The notes under the pieces are model-generated. The model had not been told where the DNA came from. It worked only from the letters and a program-made list of their open reading frames with translations, and ran no database searches. Positions 7,462 to 15,156 of a DNA stretch of 42,739 bases are shown one piece after another. This DNA is from Lachnospiraceae bacterium (GTDB lineage: Bacteria; Bacillota; Clostridia; Lachnospirales; Lachnospiraceae). The stretch spans positions 1 through 42,739 of the forward strand of contig JAFQCM010000102.1 in assembly GCA_017399445.1 (NCBI GenBank), in the 5' to 3' direction. Positions within the stretch are counted from its first letter, which is position 1. Each line of letters begins with the position of its first letter. The position numbers and the translations under genes were made by a program.

Positions 7462-8163
7462 ATGTATTTAGAAGTAAAAGACATTAAGAAAAGTTATGGA
7501 AAGGACGGAAGCTATGTACAGGTTCTAAAAGGAATCACAACAGGTCTAGAGAAAGGAAAAATGTGTGTTATTCAGGGAACCAGTGGTTCCGGTAAGTCTA
7601 CTTTTTTGAACTGTATCGGAGGATTAGATACCTTGGATTCCGGTTCTATTAAAGTGGATGGAAAAGAAATTGCAAATTTAAAACCTGCAACTTTGTCTGA
7701 TTACCGAAGAGATTATCTGGGATTTATCTTTCAGTTTTATAATCTGGTACCAAATTTGACAGTTAAAGAAAATATTCAGGTTTGCCAGTATCTTACAAAA
7801 GAGCCATTAAATATAGATGAATTACTGGACACTCTTGGTTTAACAGAACATCAGAATAAATTTCCATCCCAGCTTTCTGGAGGTCAGCAGCAAAGATGTG
7901 CCATTGCAAGAGCACTAATTAAAAATCCTAAATTGTTGTTATTAGATGAACCTACTGGTGCATTGGATTCTAAAACCTCAAGAGATATTTTGATATTACT
8001 GGAAAAAATTAACCAAAAGTATGGAACCACCATGCTTCTTGTAACCCATAATAATTCCATAAAAAACATGGTACATAAGGTAATCATTATCAAAGACGGA
8101 CAGATTCATAAAGAGTATGAAAATGAAACAAGAGTACCAGCAGCAGAACTGGAGGATTTATAA
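7462..8163 (+). CDS. ABC transporter ATP-binding protein (MacB/LolD type)
   Basis: 233 aa, AGAAAGGAAATGAAATT ribosome site. It carries Walker A GTSGSGKST, Q-loop FIFQFYNLVPNLT, signature LSGGQQQRCAIARAL, Walker B LLLLDEPTGALD and the switch His in LVTHN. The order and the FYNLVPNLTVKENI segment place it in the MacB/LolD/FtsE group that powers FtsX-fold permeases by mechanotransmission. The stop codon overlaps the ATG of the next gene by one base, so the two are co-translated. Expression is probably controlled by the TetR protein upstream. Confidence 0.95.
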   Translation: MYLEVKDIKKSYGKDGSYVQVLKGITTGLEKGKMCVIQGTSGSGKSTFLNCIGGLDTLDSGSIKVDGKEIANLKPATLSDYRRDYLGFIFQFYNLVPNLTVKENIQVCQYLTKEPLNIDELLDTLGLTEHQNKFPSQLSGGQQQRCAIARALIKNPKLLLLDEPTGALDSKTSRDILILLEKINQKYGTTMLLVTHNNSIKNMVHKVIIIKDGQIHKEYENETRVPAAELEDL

Positions 8164-10766
8164 TGCAGAAAATATTAAGAAAAAGAGTAGTAAGAGATTT
8201 AAAAGAAAATTTTCTGCGATATCTGGCATTAGGGCTTTTAATTATACTTGGAATGTATTTGGTGGTGAGTATTATTGGAGCAGCAGATACCATTATTGAT
8301 GGAACCAGACAGATGGCAGAGCAAAATCAGTGTGAAGATGGACAGTTTGGAACTTTTGTACCATTATCAAATCAGGAAAAAGAAGAAATTACCAATCAGG
8401 GAATTACTTTGGAAGAAATGTTTTATCTGGATTTCTCCATGGAAGATGATAGCACCCTGCGAGTATTCAGCAACAGACAGGAAATTAATCTGATTGCATT
8501 AGAGGAGGGAAAGCTGGCAGAAAAGGAAAATGAGGTGGTACTGGAAAAAAGATATGCAGAGGAACATTCCTATAAGGTAGGGGATAGTATTACCATTGCA
8601 GATAAAGAATACAAAATCACAGGTATTGGTACTACACCGGATTATGAAGCTCCTTACAAAGAATTTTCGGACAGTTCGGTAGACAGCAGTCAATTTGGTG
8701 TGGCATTTTTGACAGAAGATGATTATGAAAGACTAAAATCCACTGAAAAAAGTGAAAAGACAGAGAGTTATTATTATGCCTATCGTTTGAATGGGAAAAT
8801 GACAGATGAGGAATTAAAGGAGCAAATAAAAGAGTTTGAATTTTCAGCAGAAGAAATAGAAGATGTATATTTTCAGGAATACTGGGACAGAACCGGTGGG
8901 AAGAAAGAGGAACTTCAGGAAGGAATTACGGAATTAAATGATGGTGGAGAGGAACTCAGAAATGGGTTGAGTGAGCTGACAGAACATAATCAGGAACTGA
9001 CAGATGCTGCAGAGCAGTTGCTGGCAGTATATCCGCAAGGAACACAGGCAGGTCAGGCAGCCAATAACTTTGTGAAATCTTTAAAGGAATATGCAGATGG
9101 AGTAGAGAAAGTAGCAGACGGTTCAAAAGAACTTTCCGAAGGAATCAATGAGTTGGATGAGCAGACAAATGAGCTGATGGATGAATACTTTGAGATAGAA
9201 CTAAGCAATCTGACCATGTTTTTAAAAGCAGAAGATAATCTTAGAATCGGAGCTGCCGGAGATGATCAGATTATCAACAAGTTAGGTGGTCTCATTGCGG
9301 GAGTGGTTGTAATGATCCTGTTTACCTATGTGATTTCTGTATTTGTGATTCATGGAATTGAAAAGGAAAGCAGTGTGATTGGAGCATTGTATGCATTGGG
9401 AGTAAAGCGAAAAGATTTAATCTGGCACTATTTACAGCTTCCGGTAATAGTGACAGTTTTGGCAGGACTGGTTGGAACGGGAATTGCTTTTTCAAGTATT
9501 GGGATTCCGGTGCAGATGCAGGATTGTTATGATTACTTTTCCATTTCAAAGCTGCAGGTTCGCTATCCGGCATATCTTATGGTGTACAGCGTAATTATGC
9601 CGCCAGTAGTAGCACTTTTGGTTAATTATTTTGTTATCCGAAAATCATTGTCAAAGACTGTTTTAAGCCTTTTGAAAGAAGAAAAAAAAGAAAGTAAAAT
9701 CAGTAATGTCGACCTGGGAAATATGGGATTCATCAGACGTTTTCAAATTCGTCAGATGCTTCGTGAGGTAAGAACAGGATTTACTGTAATATTTGGAATG
9801 TTTATATCCTTGCTGATTTTGATGCTGGGACTGGATTGCTATGTGATGTGTAGTCATATAAAAACAGCAGCAGAAACAGATACGAAATTTGAATATATGT
9901 ATACTTATAAATATCCGGAAGAACAGGTTTTGGAAGGTGGAGAAGAAGCATTTGCGAAAACCTTGAAACGAGAGGCTTATGGTTACAATTTGGATGTAAC
10001 ACTTCTTGGAATTAGGAAAGAAAATCCATATTTTGAAGTGAAAACGGAAAAAGGGGAAAATAAAGTAGTTGTGACTTCTTCTGTAGCTGAGAAGTATAAG
10101 TTGGGTGTAGGAGATGATATTGTACTTAAGGATGAAGAAGAAGGTAGAAATTATGCCTTTACTATAACAGATGTGGTAGAGTATAGTACAGGATTTTATG
10201 TGTTTATGGATATCGAAAGTATGCGGGAACTTTTTGAAGAGGCAGATGACTATTATAATGTGGTGTTCTCTGATAAAGAGTTAGATATTCCGGCAGGAAG
10301 ATTATATTCCACCACAAACCGAGAGGAACTGGTACAGTCTTCTGGTATTTTTGTTGATATGATGATGTCAATGATAATTATGATGACCAGTGTGGCAATT
10401 TTAATTTTCTGTGTAGTTATGTATTTGATGATGAAAGTTATGGTAGACCGGTCTGCTTTTGGAATATCACTGGTGAAGATATTTGGATATCGGCCAGGAG
10501 AAATTCGGAAACTGTATCTGAATGGTAATTTTTATACTATTTTGGTGGGAGCAGCGGTTAGTGTACCACTATCTAAAAAAGTCATGGATTTATTGTATCC
10601 TTATATGGTAGCAAATGTGGCGTGCGGTATGAATCTGGATTTTGGATGGAAATTGTATGTGGCGATTTTTGCAGCAATAATTGTTGTATATTTGATTATT
10701 AATCAATTGCTGGTATATAGAATAAACAAGATTGTTCCGGCAGAAGTTTTGAAAAATAGGGAATAG
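8163..10766 (+). CDS. FtsX-like permease of the TetR-controlled ABC exporter
   Basis: 867 aa. A first helix (YLALGLLIILGMYLVVSIIGA, about residues 20-40) is followed by a large extracytoplasmic domain of about 330 residues containing Gly-spaced heptads (LQEGITELNDGGEEL, YADGVEKVADGSKEL) of the kind that form long coiled coils in YhgE/Pip-like proteins. Then come three helices with the FtsX core (GVVVMILFTYVISVFVIHGI, GALYALGVKRKDL), a second extracytoplasmic domain, and a duplicated three-helix FtsX core ending in LVYRINKIVPAEVLKNRE. This MacB-like duplicated layout fits export of peptides, lipids or antimicrobials rather than import. It overlaps the ATPase gene by one base. Substrate unknown. 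Confidence 0.9.
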   Translation: MQKILRKRVVRDLKENFLRYLALGLLIILGMYLVVSIIGAADTIIDGTRQMAEQNQCEDGQFGTFVPLSNQEKEEITNQGITLEEMFYLDFSMEDDSTLRVFSNRQEINLIALEEGKLAEKENEVVLEKRYAEEHSYKVGDSITIADKEYKITGIGTTPDYEAPYKEFSDSSVDSSQFGVAFLTEDDYERLKSTEKSEKTESYYYAYRLNGKMTDEELKEQIKEFEFSAEEIEDVYFQEYWDRTGGKKEELQEGITELNDGGEELRNGLSELTEHNQELTDAAEQLLAVYPQGTQAGQAANNFVKSLKEYADGVEKVADGSKELSEGINELDEQTNELMDEYFEIELSNLTMFLKAEDNLRIGAAGDDQIINKLGGLIAGVVVMILFTYVISVFVIHGIEKESSVIGALYALGVKRKDLIWHYLQLPVIVTVLAGLVGTGIAFSSIGIPVQMQDCYDYFSISKLQVRYPAYLMVYSVIMPPVVALLVNYFVIRKSLSKTVLSLLKEEKKESKISNVDLGNMGFIRRFQIRQMLREVRTGFTVIFGMFISLLILMLGLDCYVMCSHIKTAAETDTKFEYMYTYKYPEEQVLEGGEEAFAKTLKREAYGYNLDVTLLGIRKENPYFEVKTEKGENKVVVTSSVAEKYKLGVGDDIVLKDEEEGRNYAFTITDVVEYSTGFYVFMDIESMRELFEEADDYYNVVFSDKELDIPAGRLYSTTNREELVQSSGIFVDMMMSMIIMMTSVAILIFCVVMYLMMKVMVDRSAFGISLVKIFGYRPGEIRKLYLNGNFYTILVGAAVSVPLSKKVMDLLYPYMVANVACGMNLDFGWKLYVAIFAAIIVVYLIINQLLVYRINKIVPAEVLKNRE

Positions 10767-10848
10767 ATATGGGTCAATTATCGGAAATGGAGTTTTTATG
10801 TATGCTCTTTATGGGCCTGTGAAAAAGAAATCATAGTGTGATACACAT

Positions 10849-10896
10849 AAAAAAAGAGGCTTTCGGTTACTAATAATAGCCGAAAGTCTCTTTTTT
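10849..10896. terminator. Bidirectional terminator between convergent operons
   Basis: AAAAGAGGCTTTCGG pairs with CCGAAAGTCTCTTTT around a 14-nt loop, flanked by A7 on the left and T6 on the right. It serves the exporter (+) and the reductase gene (-). Confidence 0.88.
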
Positions 10897-10921
10897 AATA
10901 TTTTCAAATTGGTACAAATTA

Positions 10922-12547
10922 TTATTTTTTCAATAAATCCACCAACTGGCGAATATTTTTCTTCCCAAAGCTGACAATTTCTCCATCTCCCACAATCAGA
11001 CAAGGAACACTCATCACATTATATTGCTCCTTAATCTTTGGAAAATGGTTCAGGTCATAAACCTGGGCAGTAATATTAGAATTCTCTGTAGCAAGCTTTT
11101 GAGCAGCAGTAACAAGTTCCGGACACATAGTACAGGAGAGGGAAACAAGTACCTTTAAATCCTGTTTTTCTGTTATGGCGGCAATATCCGATTTTACATC
11201 CTGGTCTAATTGCTGACCAGGCCCTGACGCATTATAAAGGCCAAGAACAAAGGAAGTAAATTCGTGACCACCAGGAACTCCATGAAAAGCAAGTCCTGTC
11301 CAACTGCCATCAGCACGGCAGATTTGGACACAAGGTGTTTCTTCTCCACCATCTTCAACAACAAGGGTTAATTTGTCAGTTAATTTCACTAATTCTTCCA
11401 TATAAGAACGTAACTCATCAGAGACAGGACGGTCATCCAACTGTAATTTCAGAATAAGCGGTGAGGCCATTCGGGAGAAAACAGTATCTAATTGAGCCAG
11501 CATGTCTGAAGTAAATAAGCTGCTTTCTGAAGGAACAGAAGCATTTTTAATTCCTGCTGTTTCGCTTTCTTTTGGAGCGGTTATCGGTTTTTCAGGCTGT
11601 AAACCGGTTTTTTGCTGCATAGCAGCAGCATATTTTTCCAGTTCTGTAGCAGCAAGAGCACCATCACCTACCGCTGTTACTACCTGACGCAGCGGTTTCA
11701 CACAAACATCACCGGCTGCATAAAGCCCATCTATGGAAGTTTTCATGGTGCGGTCCGTGATAACATATCCTTGTTCGTTTAGTTCAGCCAAGTCCCGGAT
11801 TAATGCAGTGGCGGGAGCATAACCGGCGAAAACAAAGACACCAATATTGTCATTGTTTTCAGCTGTATATTCTGTTACTTCTCCAGTGCTTGTATTTCGA
11901 TAGCGAATAGAGTGAAGAGAACTGTCGCCACTGACCTGTTCTACTTCTGTATTTGTTAATACAGTGATTTTCTCATGGTTTTTTGCTGGTTCAGCAGTTG
12001 CAGCTGCACAAGTAAAATCAGGCTCACGAACCAGGATGGTTACATGACGTGCATACTTTGTAAGGAAAACGGATTCTTCAGCGGCCGCAAAACCACCGCC
12101 AACTACAAATACTTCCTTATCTGTAAAAAATTCCCCATCACAGGTTGCACAATAAGCAACACCCCGTCCTTTAAATTCTTCTTCTCCAGTAAAGCCAACA
12201 GATCTAGGATGAGCTCCTGTAGCAAGAAGAATTCCAAAACATTTCAACTGGCCACGGCTGGTATGAACAGTTTTTACATCATCTTTTAAAGAGAGCGATT
12301 CCACTTCAGCAAGCATAAATTCTGCACCAAAATGTTCTGCCTGACGTCTCATGTGTTCTGTTAATTCTTTGCCGCTAGTCCGCTCAACACCAGGATAGTT
12401 TACCACTTCCTCAGTGATGGTAATTTGACCACCAAAGTGTTCCTTTTCAATTACAATAACACGATATTTTGCCCGGGCAAGATAAAGTGCAGCTGTTAAT
12501 CCAGCAGGACCACCACCAACGATAACTACATCATAAAGATTTTCCAT
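10922..12547 (-). CDS. AhpF-like peroxiredoxin reductase with permuted domain order
   Basis: 541 aa. Residues 1-310 are a thioredoxin-reductase-type flavoprotein: FAD motif VVIVGGGPAGLTAALYLARA, redox pair C133-A-T-C136, a second nucleotide motif VVGGGFAAAEES, and GLYAAGDVC. After a linker, residues about 345-541 form two thioredoxin folds equivalent to the N-terminal domain of enterobacterial AhpF, with a CTMC redox pair at 472/475 and the cis-proline segment SVPCLIV. In E. coli AhpF this domain comes first; here it comes last. It should pass electrons from NAD(P)H via FAD, C133/C136 and C472/C475 to the peroxiredoxin AhpC, whose gene lies 66 bp upstream in the same direction. Confidence 0.88.
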   Translation of the reverse strand: MENLYDVVIVGGGPAGLTAALYLARAKYRVIVIEKEHFGGQITITEEVVNYPGVERTSGKELTEHMRRQAEHFGAEFMLAEVESLSLKDDVKTVHTSRGQLKCFGILLATGAHPRSVGFTGEEEFKGRGVAYCATCDGEFFTDKEVFVVGGGFAAAEESVFLTKYARHVTILVREPDFTCAAATAEPAKNHEKITVLTNTEVEQVSGDSSLHSIRYRNTSTGEVTEYTAENNDNIGVFVFAGYAPATALIRDLAELNEQGYVITDRTMKTSIDGLYAAGDVCVKPLRQVVTAVGDGALAATELEKYAAAMQQKTGLQPEKPITAPKESETAGIKNASVPSESSLFTSDMLAQLDTVFSRMASPLILKLQLDDRPVSDELRSYMEELVKLTDKLTLVVEDGGEETPCVQICRADGSWTGLAFHGVPGGHEFTSFVLGLYNASGPGQQLDQDVKSDIAAITEKQDLKVLVSLSCTMCPELVTAAQKLATENSNITAQVYDLNHFPKIKEQYNVMSVPCLIVGDGEIVSFGKKNIRQLVDLLKK

Positions 12548-12566
12548 AGATAACCTCCATTCTCAT

Positions 12567-12599
12567 AAAAGCAGCATCGGATATCCCGCTGCTGCTTTT
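12567..12599 (-). terminator. Hairpin between ahpC and the reductase gene
   Basis: AAAAGCAGCA pairs with TGCTGCTTTT across 13 nt; on the minus strand it ends in TTTT only. It is probably a partial terminator or an mRNA stabiliser that sets a higher AhpC level than reductase level. Confidence 0.6.
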
Positions 12600-12613
12600 G
12601 AACTGTTTTTAAC

Positions 12614-13177
12614 TTATAACTGTCCAACTAAATCAAGACTTGGTTTTAATGTTTCTGCACCTGGCTGCCATTTTGCAGGGCAAACTTCATCACCGTGTTC
12701 ATGAACAAACTGACATGCCTGCAGTTTACGGAAAAGTTCATCTGCATTACGTCCTACATTTCCGGCACTTACTTCATAGGAAACAATTTTTCCTTCCGGA
12801 TTAATAATAAAGCTTCCACGTTCTGCTAAACCATCTGCTTCAATGAGCACCTCAAAATCACGTGAAATTGCATGAGTAGGATCTGCTAACATTGGATACT
12901 GAATTTTCTTGATACGGTCTGATGTATCATGCCATGCTTTGTGTACGAAATGTGTATCTGTAGAAACAGAGTAGATTTCACATCCGGCAGCCTGGAACTT
13001 ATCATAGATATTTGCCAAATCTTCTAATTCTGTAGGACATACAAAAGTAAAATCTGCAGGGTAGAAGAAGAATACACTCCATTTACCAAGAATATCGTTC
13101 TTTGTTACTGTTGTAAAACTGTTATTTACAAAAGCCTGTGCGGTAAAATCGCTAATTTCTTTGTTAATCATTGACAT
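12614..13177 (-). CDS. ahpC: Peroxiredoxin AhpC (2-Cys)
   Basis: I use the ATG at 13177: AGGAGG lies 9 nt upstream and the resulting 187 aa is the standard AhpC length; the longer frame to 13282 is not needed. The peroxidatic Cys47 is in FTFVCPTELEDL, and the resolving Cys166 in DEVCPAKW, both at the canonical numbers. It reduces hydrogen peroxide, organic peroxides or peroxynitrite and is recycled by the AhpF-like reductase encoded next. Its 5' leader holds a perfect palindrome AAGAGCAGTGCTCTT (13222-13236), and the promoter carries an operator-like palindrome. In an anaerobe this is a central oxygen-tolerance enzyme. Confidence 0.95.
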   Translation of the reverse strand: MSMINKEISDFTAQAFVNNSFTTVTKNDILGKWSVFFFYPADFTFVCPTELEDLANIYDKFQAAGCEIYSVSTDTHFVHKAWHDTSDRIKKIQYPMLADPTHAISRDFEVLIEADGLAERGSFIINPEGKIVSYEVSAGNVGRNADELFRKLQACQFVHEHGDEVCPAKWQPGAETLKPSLDLVGQL

Positions 13178-13250
13178 AATTAAAAACCTCCTAAATGTTA
13201 AAAATTCTATTAATTGTTTTATAAGAGCAGTGCTCTTGTTCTCTTGCGAG

Positions 13251-13300
13251 GATAATATAACATATGAATTTATAAAAGTCAATAATGATTACTATTATTG
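13251..13300 (-). promoter_or_regulatory. ahpC promoter with AT-rich palindrome
   Basis: On the minus strand TTGACT (13282-13277), 17-bp spacer, TATATT. A 21-bp element at 13280-13300 has 7-bp arms CAATAAT/ATTATTG with a 7-bp centre and touches the -35. Size and AT-richness resemble PerR/Fur-type boxes; the regulator is not proven. Confidence 0.65.
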
Positions 13301-13422
13301 TTTTTGAAAAATTTTTCCTGTTACTGATTATCCTATTTTATAGTACCCAAAAAGTTGTTCAAATAGACTAAAATGTCTAAAAAAGAAAATACGTTATTGA
13401 GAATAAATCTCCTATAAGGTAC

Positions 13423-13475
13423 TTGATTAAGATAGTGAGGTATGCTATTCTAACGATGGTTAGTTAAAGCTAACC
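13423..13475 (+). promoter_or_regulatory. Flavodoxin promoter and operator-like palindrome
   Basis: TTGATT (13423-13428), 17-bp spacer, TATTCT (13446-13451). Just past the expected start site lies GGTTAG-TTAAAG-CTAACC (13458-13475), an inverted repeat placed to block initiation. Flavodoxins commonly replace ferredoxin under iron limitation, so a Fur-type repressor is a reasonable candidate. Confidence 0.65.
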
Positions 13476-13497
13476 TATGAAAGAATGGAGGTTTATT

Positions 13498-13929
13498 ATG
13501 AATACAATTTATGTAGTTTATTGGTCACAATCAGGAAATACACAGGCAATGGCAGAAGCTATTGGAAAAGGAATTAAGGACGCAGGAAAAGAAGCATCTG
13601 TAGTTTTTGTAGGGGATGCATCTATTGATGAATTGAAAAAGGCAAATGTTTTTGCTTTAGGATGCCCATCCATGGGAGCAGAAGTTTTGGAAGAAACAGA
13701 AATGGAACCATTTGTTGCTGATTTGGAAGGCTTTGTGGCAGGAAAGAAGATTGCATTGTTTGGCTCTTTTGGATGGGGCGACGGACAGTGGATGAGAGAC
13801 TGGGTAGACCGAATGAGTGGTGCAGGAGCCACTATCATTGGTGGAGAAGGTCTGATATGTCATGAAATGCCAGATGAGGCAGGTCTTGCAGAATGCGAAA
13901 ATCTTGGTAAGCAGATAGCAGAGGCCTAA
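13498..13929 (+). CDS. Flavodoxin
   Basis: The ATG at 13498 has TGGAGG 8 nt upstream; an in-frame ATG at 13477 precedes that ribosome site and is unlikely. At 143 aa it is a short-chain flavodoxin. The FMN phosphate loop is YWSQSGNTQAMAEAI near the N-terminus; FALGCPSMGAEVLEE and FGSFGWGDGQWMRDW supply the isoalloxazine-binding loops. It carries single electrons at low potential for anaerobic metabolism, replacing ferredoxin when iron is scarce. The DUF3793 gene begins 13 bp after its stop, indicating one operon. Confidence 0.95.
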   Translation: MNTIYVVYWSQSGNTQAMAEAIGKGIKDAGKEASVVFVGDASIDELKKANVFALGCPSMGAEVLEETEMEPFVADLEGFVAGKKIALFGSFGWGDGQWMRDWVDRMSGAGATIIGGEGLICHEMPDEAGLAECENLGKQIAEA

Positions 13930-13942
13930 ATGGAGTAGAGAT

Positions 13943-14494
13943 ATGCTGGAACATGGATTAATTGAGTATTGTGCTCCAACTCTTGCAGGAATTAAAAGTG
14001 CAAATCTTTTTAACTATCACTTTTCATCAAAAGATTATGTTGTTCAGGAACTGAATGACCTAAATCAGAAATTAAATGAAAAGGGGGTATATGTGGAAGC
14101 ACTATTGTGGAAAGAAAATTCCGTGCTTATTTATGTATATCGCCGGAGCTATTTAATAAAAGAATTACAGCAGGATAGTGTGAAAGAGTTTTTGACTTCC
14201 TATGGTTACATAGACAATCGAATAGAGATATGCCTGCATCACTTAAAGGAGCGACTTTGGGAATATGATGGCTTTCCTCACGAGATAGGAGTTTTTCTAG
14301 GTTATCCACTAGAAGATGTAATTGGTTTCATTCAACATGAGGGGAGAGATTGCAAATGTTGTGGATTATGGAAAGTCTATTGTAATGAAGTGGAGACGAA
14401 AAAGCTTTTTGAAAAAATGCAAAAATGTACAAAAATATATTTACAAGTATTTGCAGAAGGAAGAACGATTAGTAAAATGACAGTTTGTGCATGA
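13943..14494 (+). CDS. DUF3793 family protein
   Basis: 183 aa, start ATG with GGAGTAGAGAT upstream. It matches the DUF3793 family of Clostridia: the N-terminal CAPTLAGIKSANLF, a central VEALLWKENSVLIYVYR strand pair, then PHEIGVFLGYPLEDVIGFI and a Cys-rich KCCGLWKVYCNE. The function is unknown; the family is often next to flavodoxin genes, as here, which suggests a role in iron or haem-like cofactor response. The conserved cysteines could bind metal. It is the last gene of the operon, before a strong terminator. Confidence 0.82.
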   Translation: MLEHGLIEYCAPTLAGIKSANLFNYHFSSKDYVVQELNDLNQKLNEKGVYVEALLWKENSVLIYVYRRSYLIKELQQDSVKEFLTSYGYIDNRIEICLHHLKERLWEYDGFPHEIGVFLGYPLEDVIGFIQHEGRDCKCCGLWKVYCNEVETKKLFEKMQKCTKIYLQVFAEGRTISKMTVCA

Positions 14495-14560
14495 GAAAGC
14501 ATATCTTATTTACAAATATGAAAAATTCATAATTAGTAAAAAAGGCTAATAATTGAACTG

Positions 14561-14605
14561 AAAAGAGATATTTTCTTGGTCAAATAAGAAAATATCTCTT
14601 TTTCT
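14561..14605 (+). terminator. Terminator of the flavodoxin operon
   Basis: AAAAGAGATATTTTCTT pairs with AAGAAAATATCTCTTTT, a 17-bp stem with an 8-nt loop, then more T. Confidence 0.9.
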
Positions 14606-14688
14606 ATTGAGAAAATTTATCAACAACATGAAAGTCATAGAAAAAGAAAACTATTAGCAGTATAATGTTTCTTAAGGAGGGTTGTCCA

Positions 14689-14769
14689 ATGAAAAATCAT
14701 AAATTCTGGGCATGGGCTTCGGTGGTTTGCATGCTCATGGCAATCTATACAGGTTATAAGCATAAATAA
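14689..14769 (+). CDS. Small membrane protein, 26 aa (DUF6219-like)
   Basis: ATG preceded by AAGGAGGGTTGTCCA. The peptide is a single transmembrane helix with basic ends: MKNHKFWAWAS, then VVCMLMAIYTGYKHK. I recall a family of such short proteins (DUF6219-like) beside heavy-metal ATPases in Lachnospiraceae; the family name is from memory. A TATAAT at 14661-14666 gives the likely promoter. The DUF6110 gene starts 18 bp after its stop and the P-type ATPase follows, so it may be an accessory subunit of the pump. Confidence 0.7.
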   Translation: MKNHKFWAWASVVCMLMAIYTGYKHK

Positions 14770-14787
14770 TGAAGGAGGTATTTGAAA

Positions 14788-15072
14788 ATGACAGATATTT
14801 TCAAAAAGTTTGATGGAAAAAAAGCGGGGATTTTCGCAGCAGGAGTTTTATTTGGAACAGCAGGTCTTAAAATTTTAACTAGCAAAGATGCAAAGAATGT
14901 ATATACAAAATGTACTGCAGCAGTACTTCGGGCAAAAGAATGTGTCATGAAAACTGTTACCAATATTCAGGAAAACGCAGAAGATATTTATGCAGAAGCT
15001 CAGCAGATTAACGAAGAAAGAGAAATGCTGGATGCAGAATTTCTGGATGAAAGTGAAACAGAAATGGAATAA
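14788..15072 (+). CDS. DUF6110 family protein
   Basis: 94 aa from the ATG at 14788 (GGAGG 10 nt upstream). A Lys-rich start (FKKFDGKKAG) precedes one hydrophobic helix (IFAAGVLFGTAGLKIL) and a long amphipathic, finally acidic helix (EDIYAEAQQINEEREML, then EFLDESETEME). Such proteins sit directly ahead of P-type ATPase genes in Clostridia, as here; the biochemical role is unknown. The acidic tail faces the cytoplasm by the positive-inside rule and could offer metal ligands. A hairpin with a T-run separates it from the ATPase gene. Confidence 0.75.
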   Translation: MTDIFKKFDGKKAGIFAAGVLFGTAGLKILTSKDAKNVYTKCTAAVLRAKECVMKTVTNIQENAEDIYAEAQQINEEREMLDAEFLDESETEME

Positions 15073-15100
15073 AGTGAGAAACAGTATAAATGAAAAGTAC

Positions 15101-15130
15101 AACACCTGTGGGTTACTGCAGGTGTTTTTC
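15101..15130 (+). terminator. Terminator-like hairpin inside the metal-ATPase operon
   Basis: AACACCTG pairs with CAGGTGTT across 10 nt, followed by T5. It lies between the DUF6110 gene and the ATPase, so it would make the ATPase the lower-expressed distal gene or act as an attenuator. Confidence 0.65.
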
Positions 15131-15156
15131 TCTAATATGGAAGGATAGTGTGGCAA

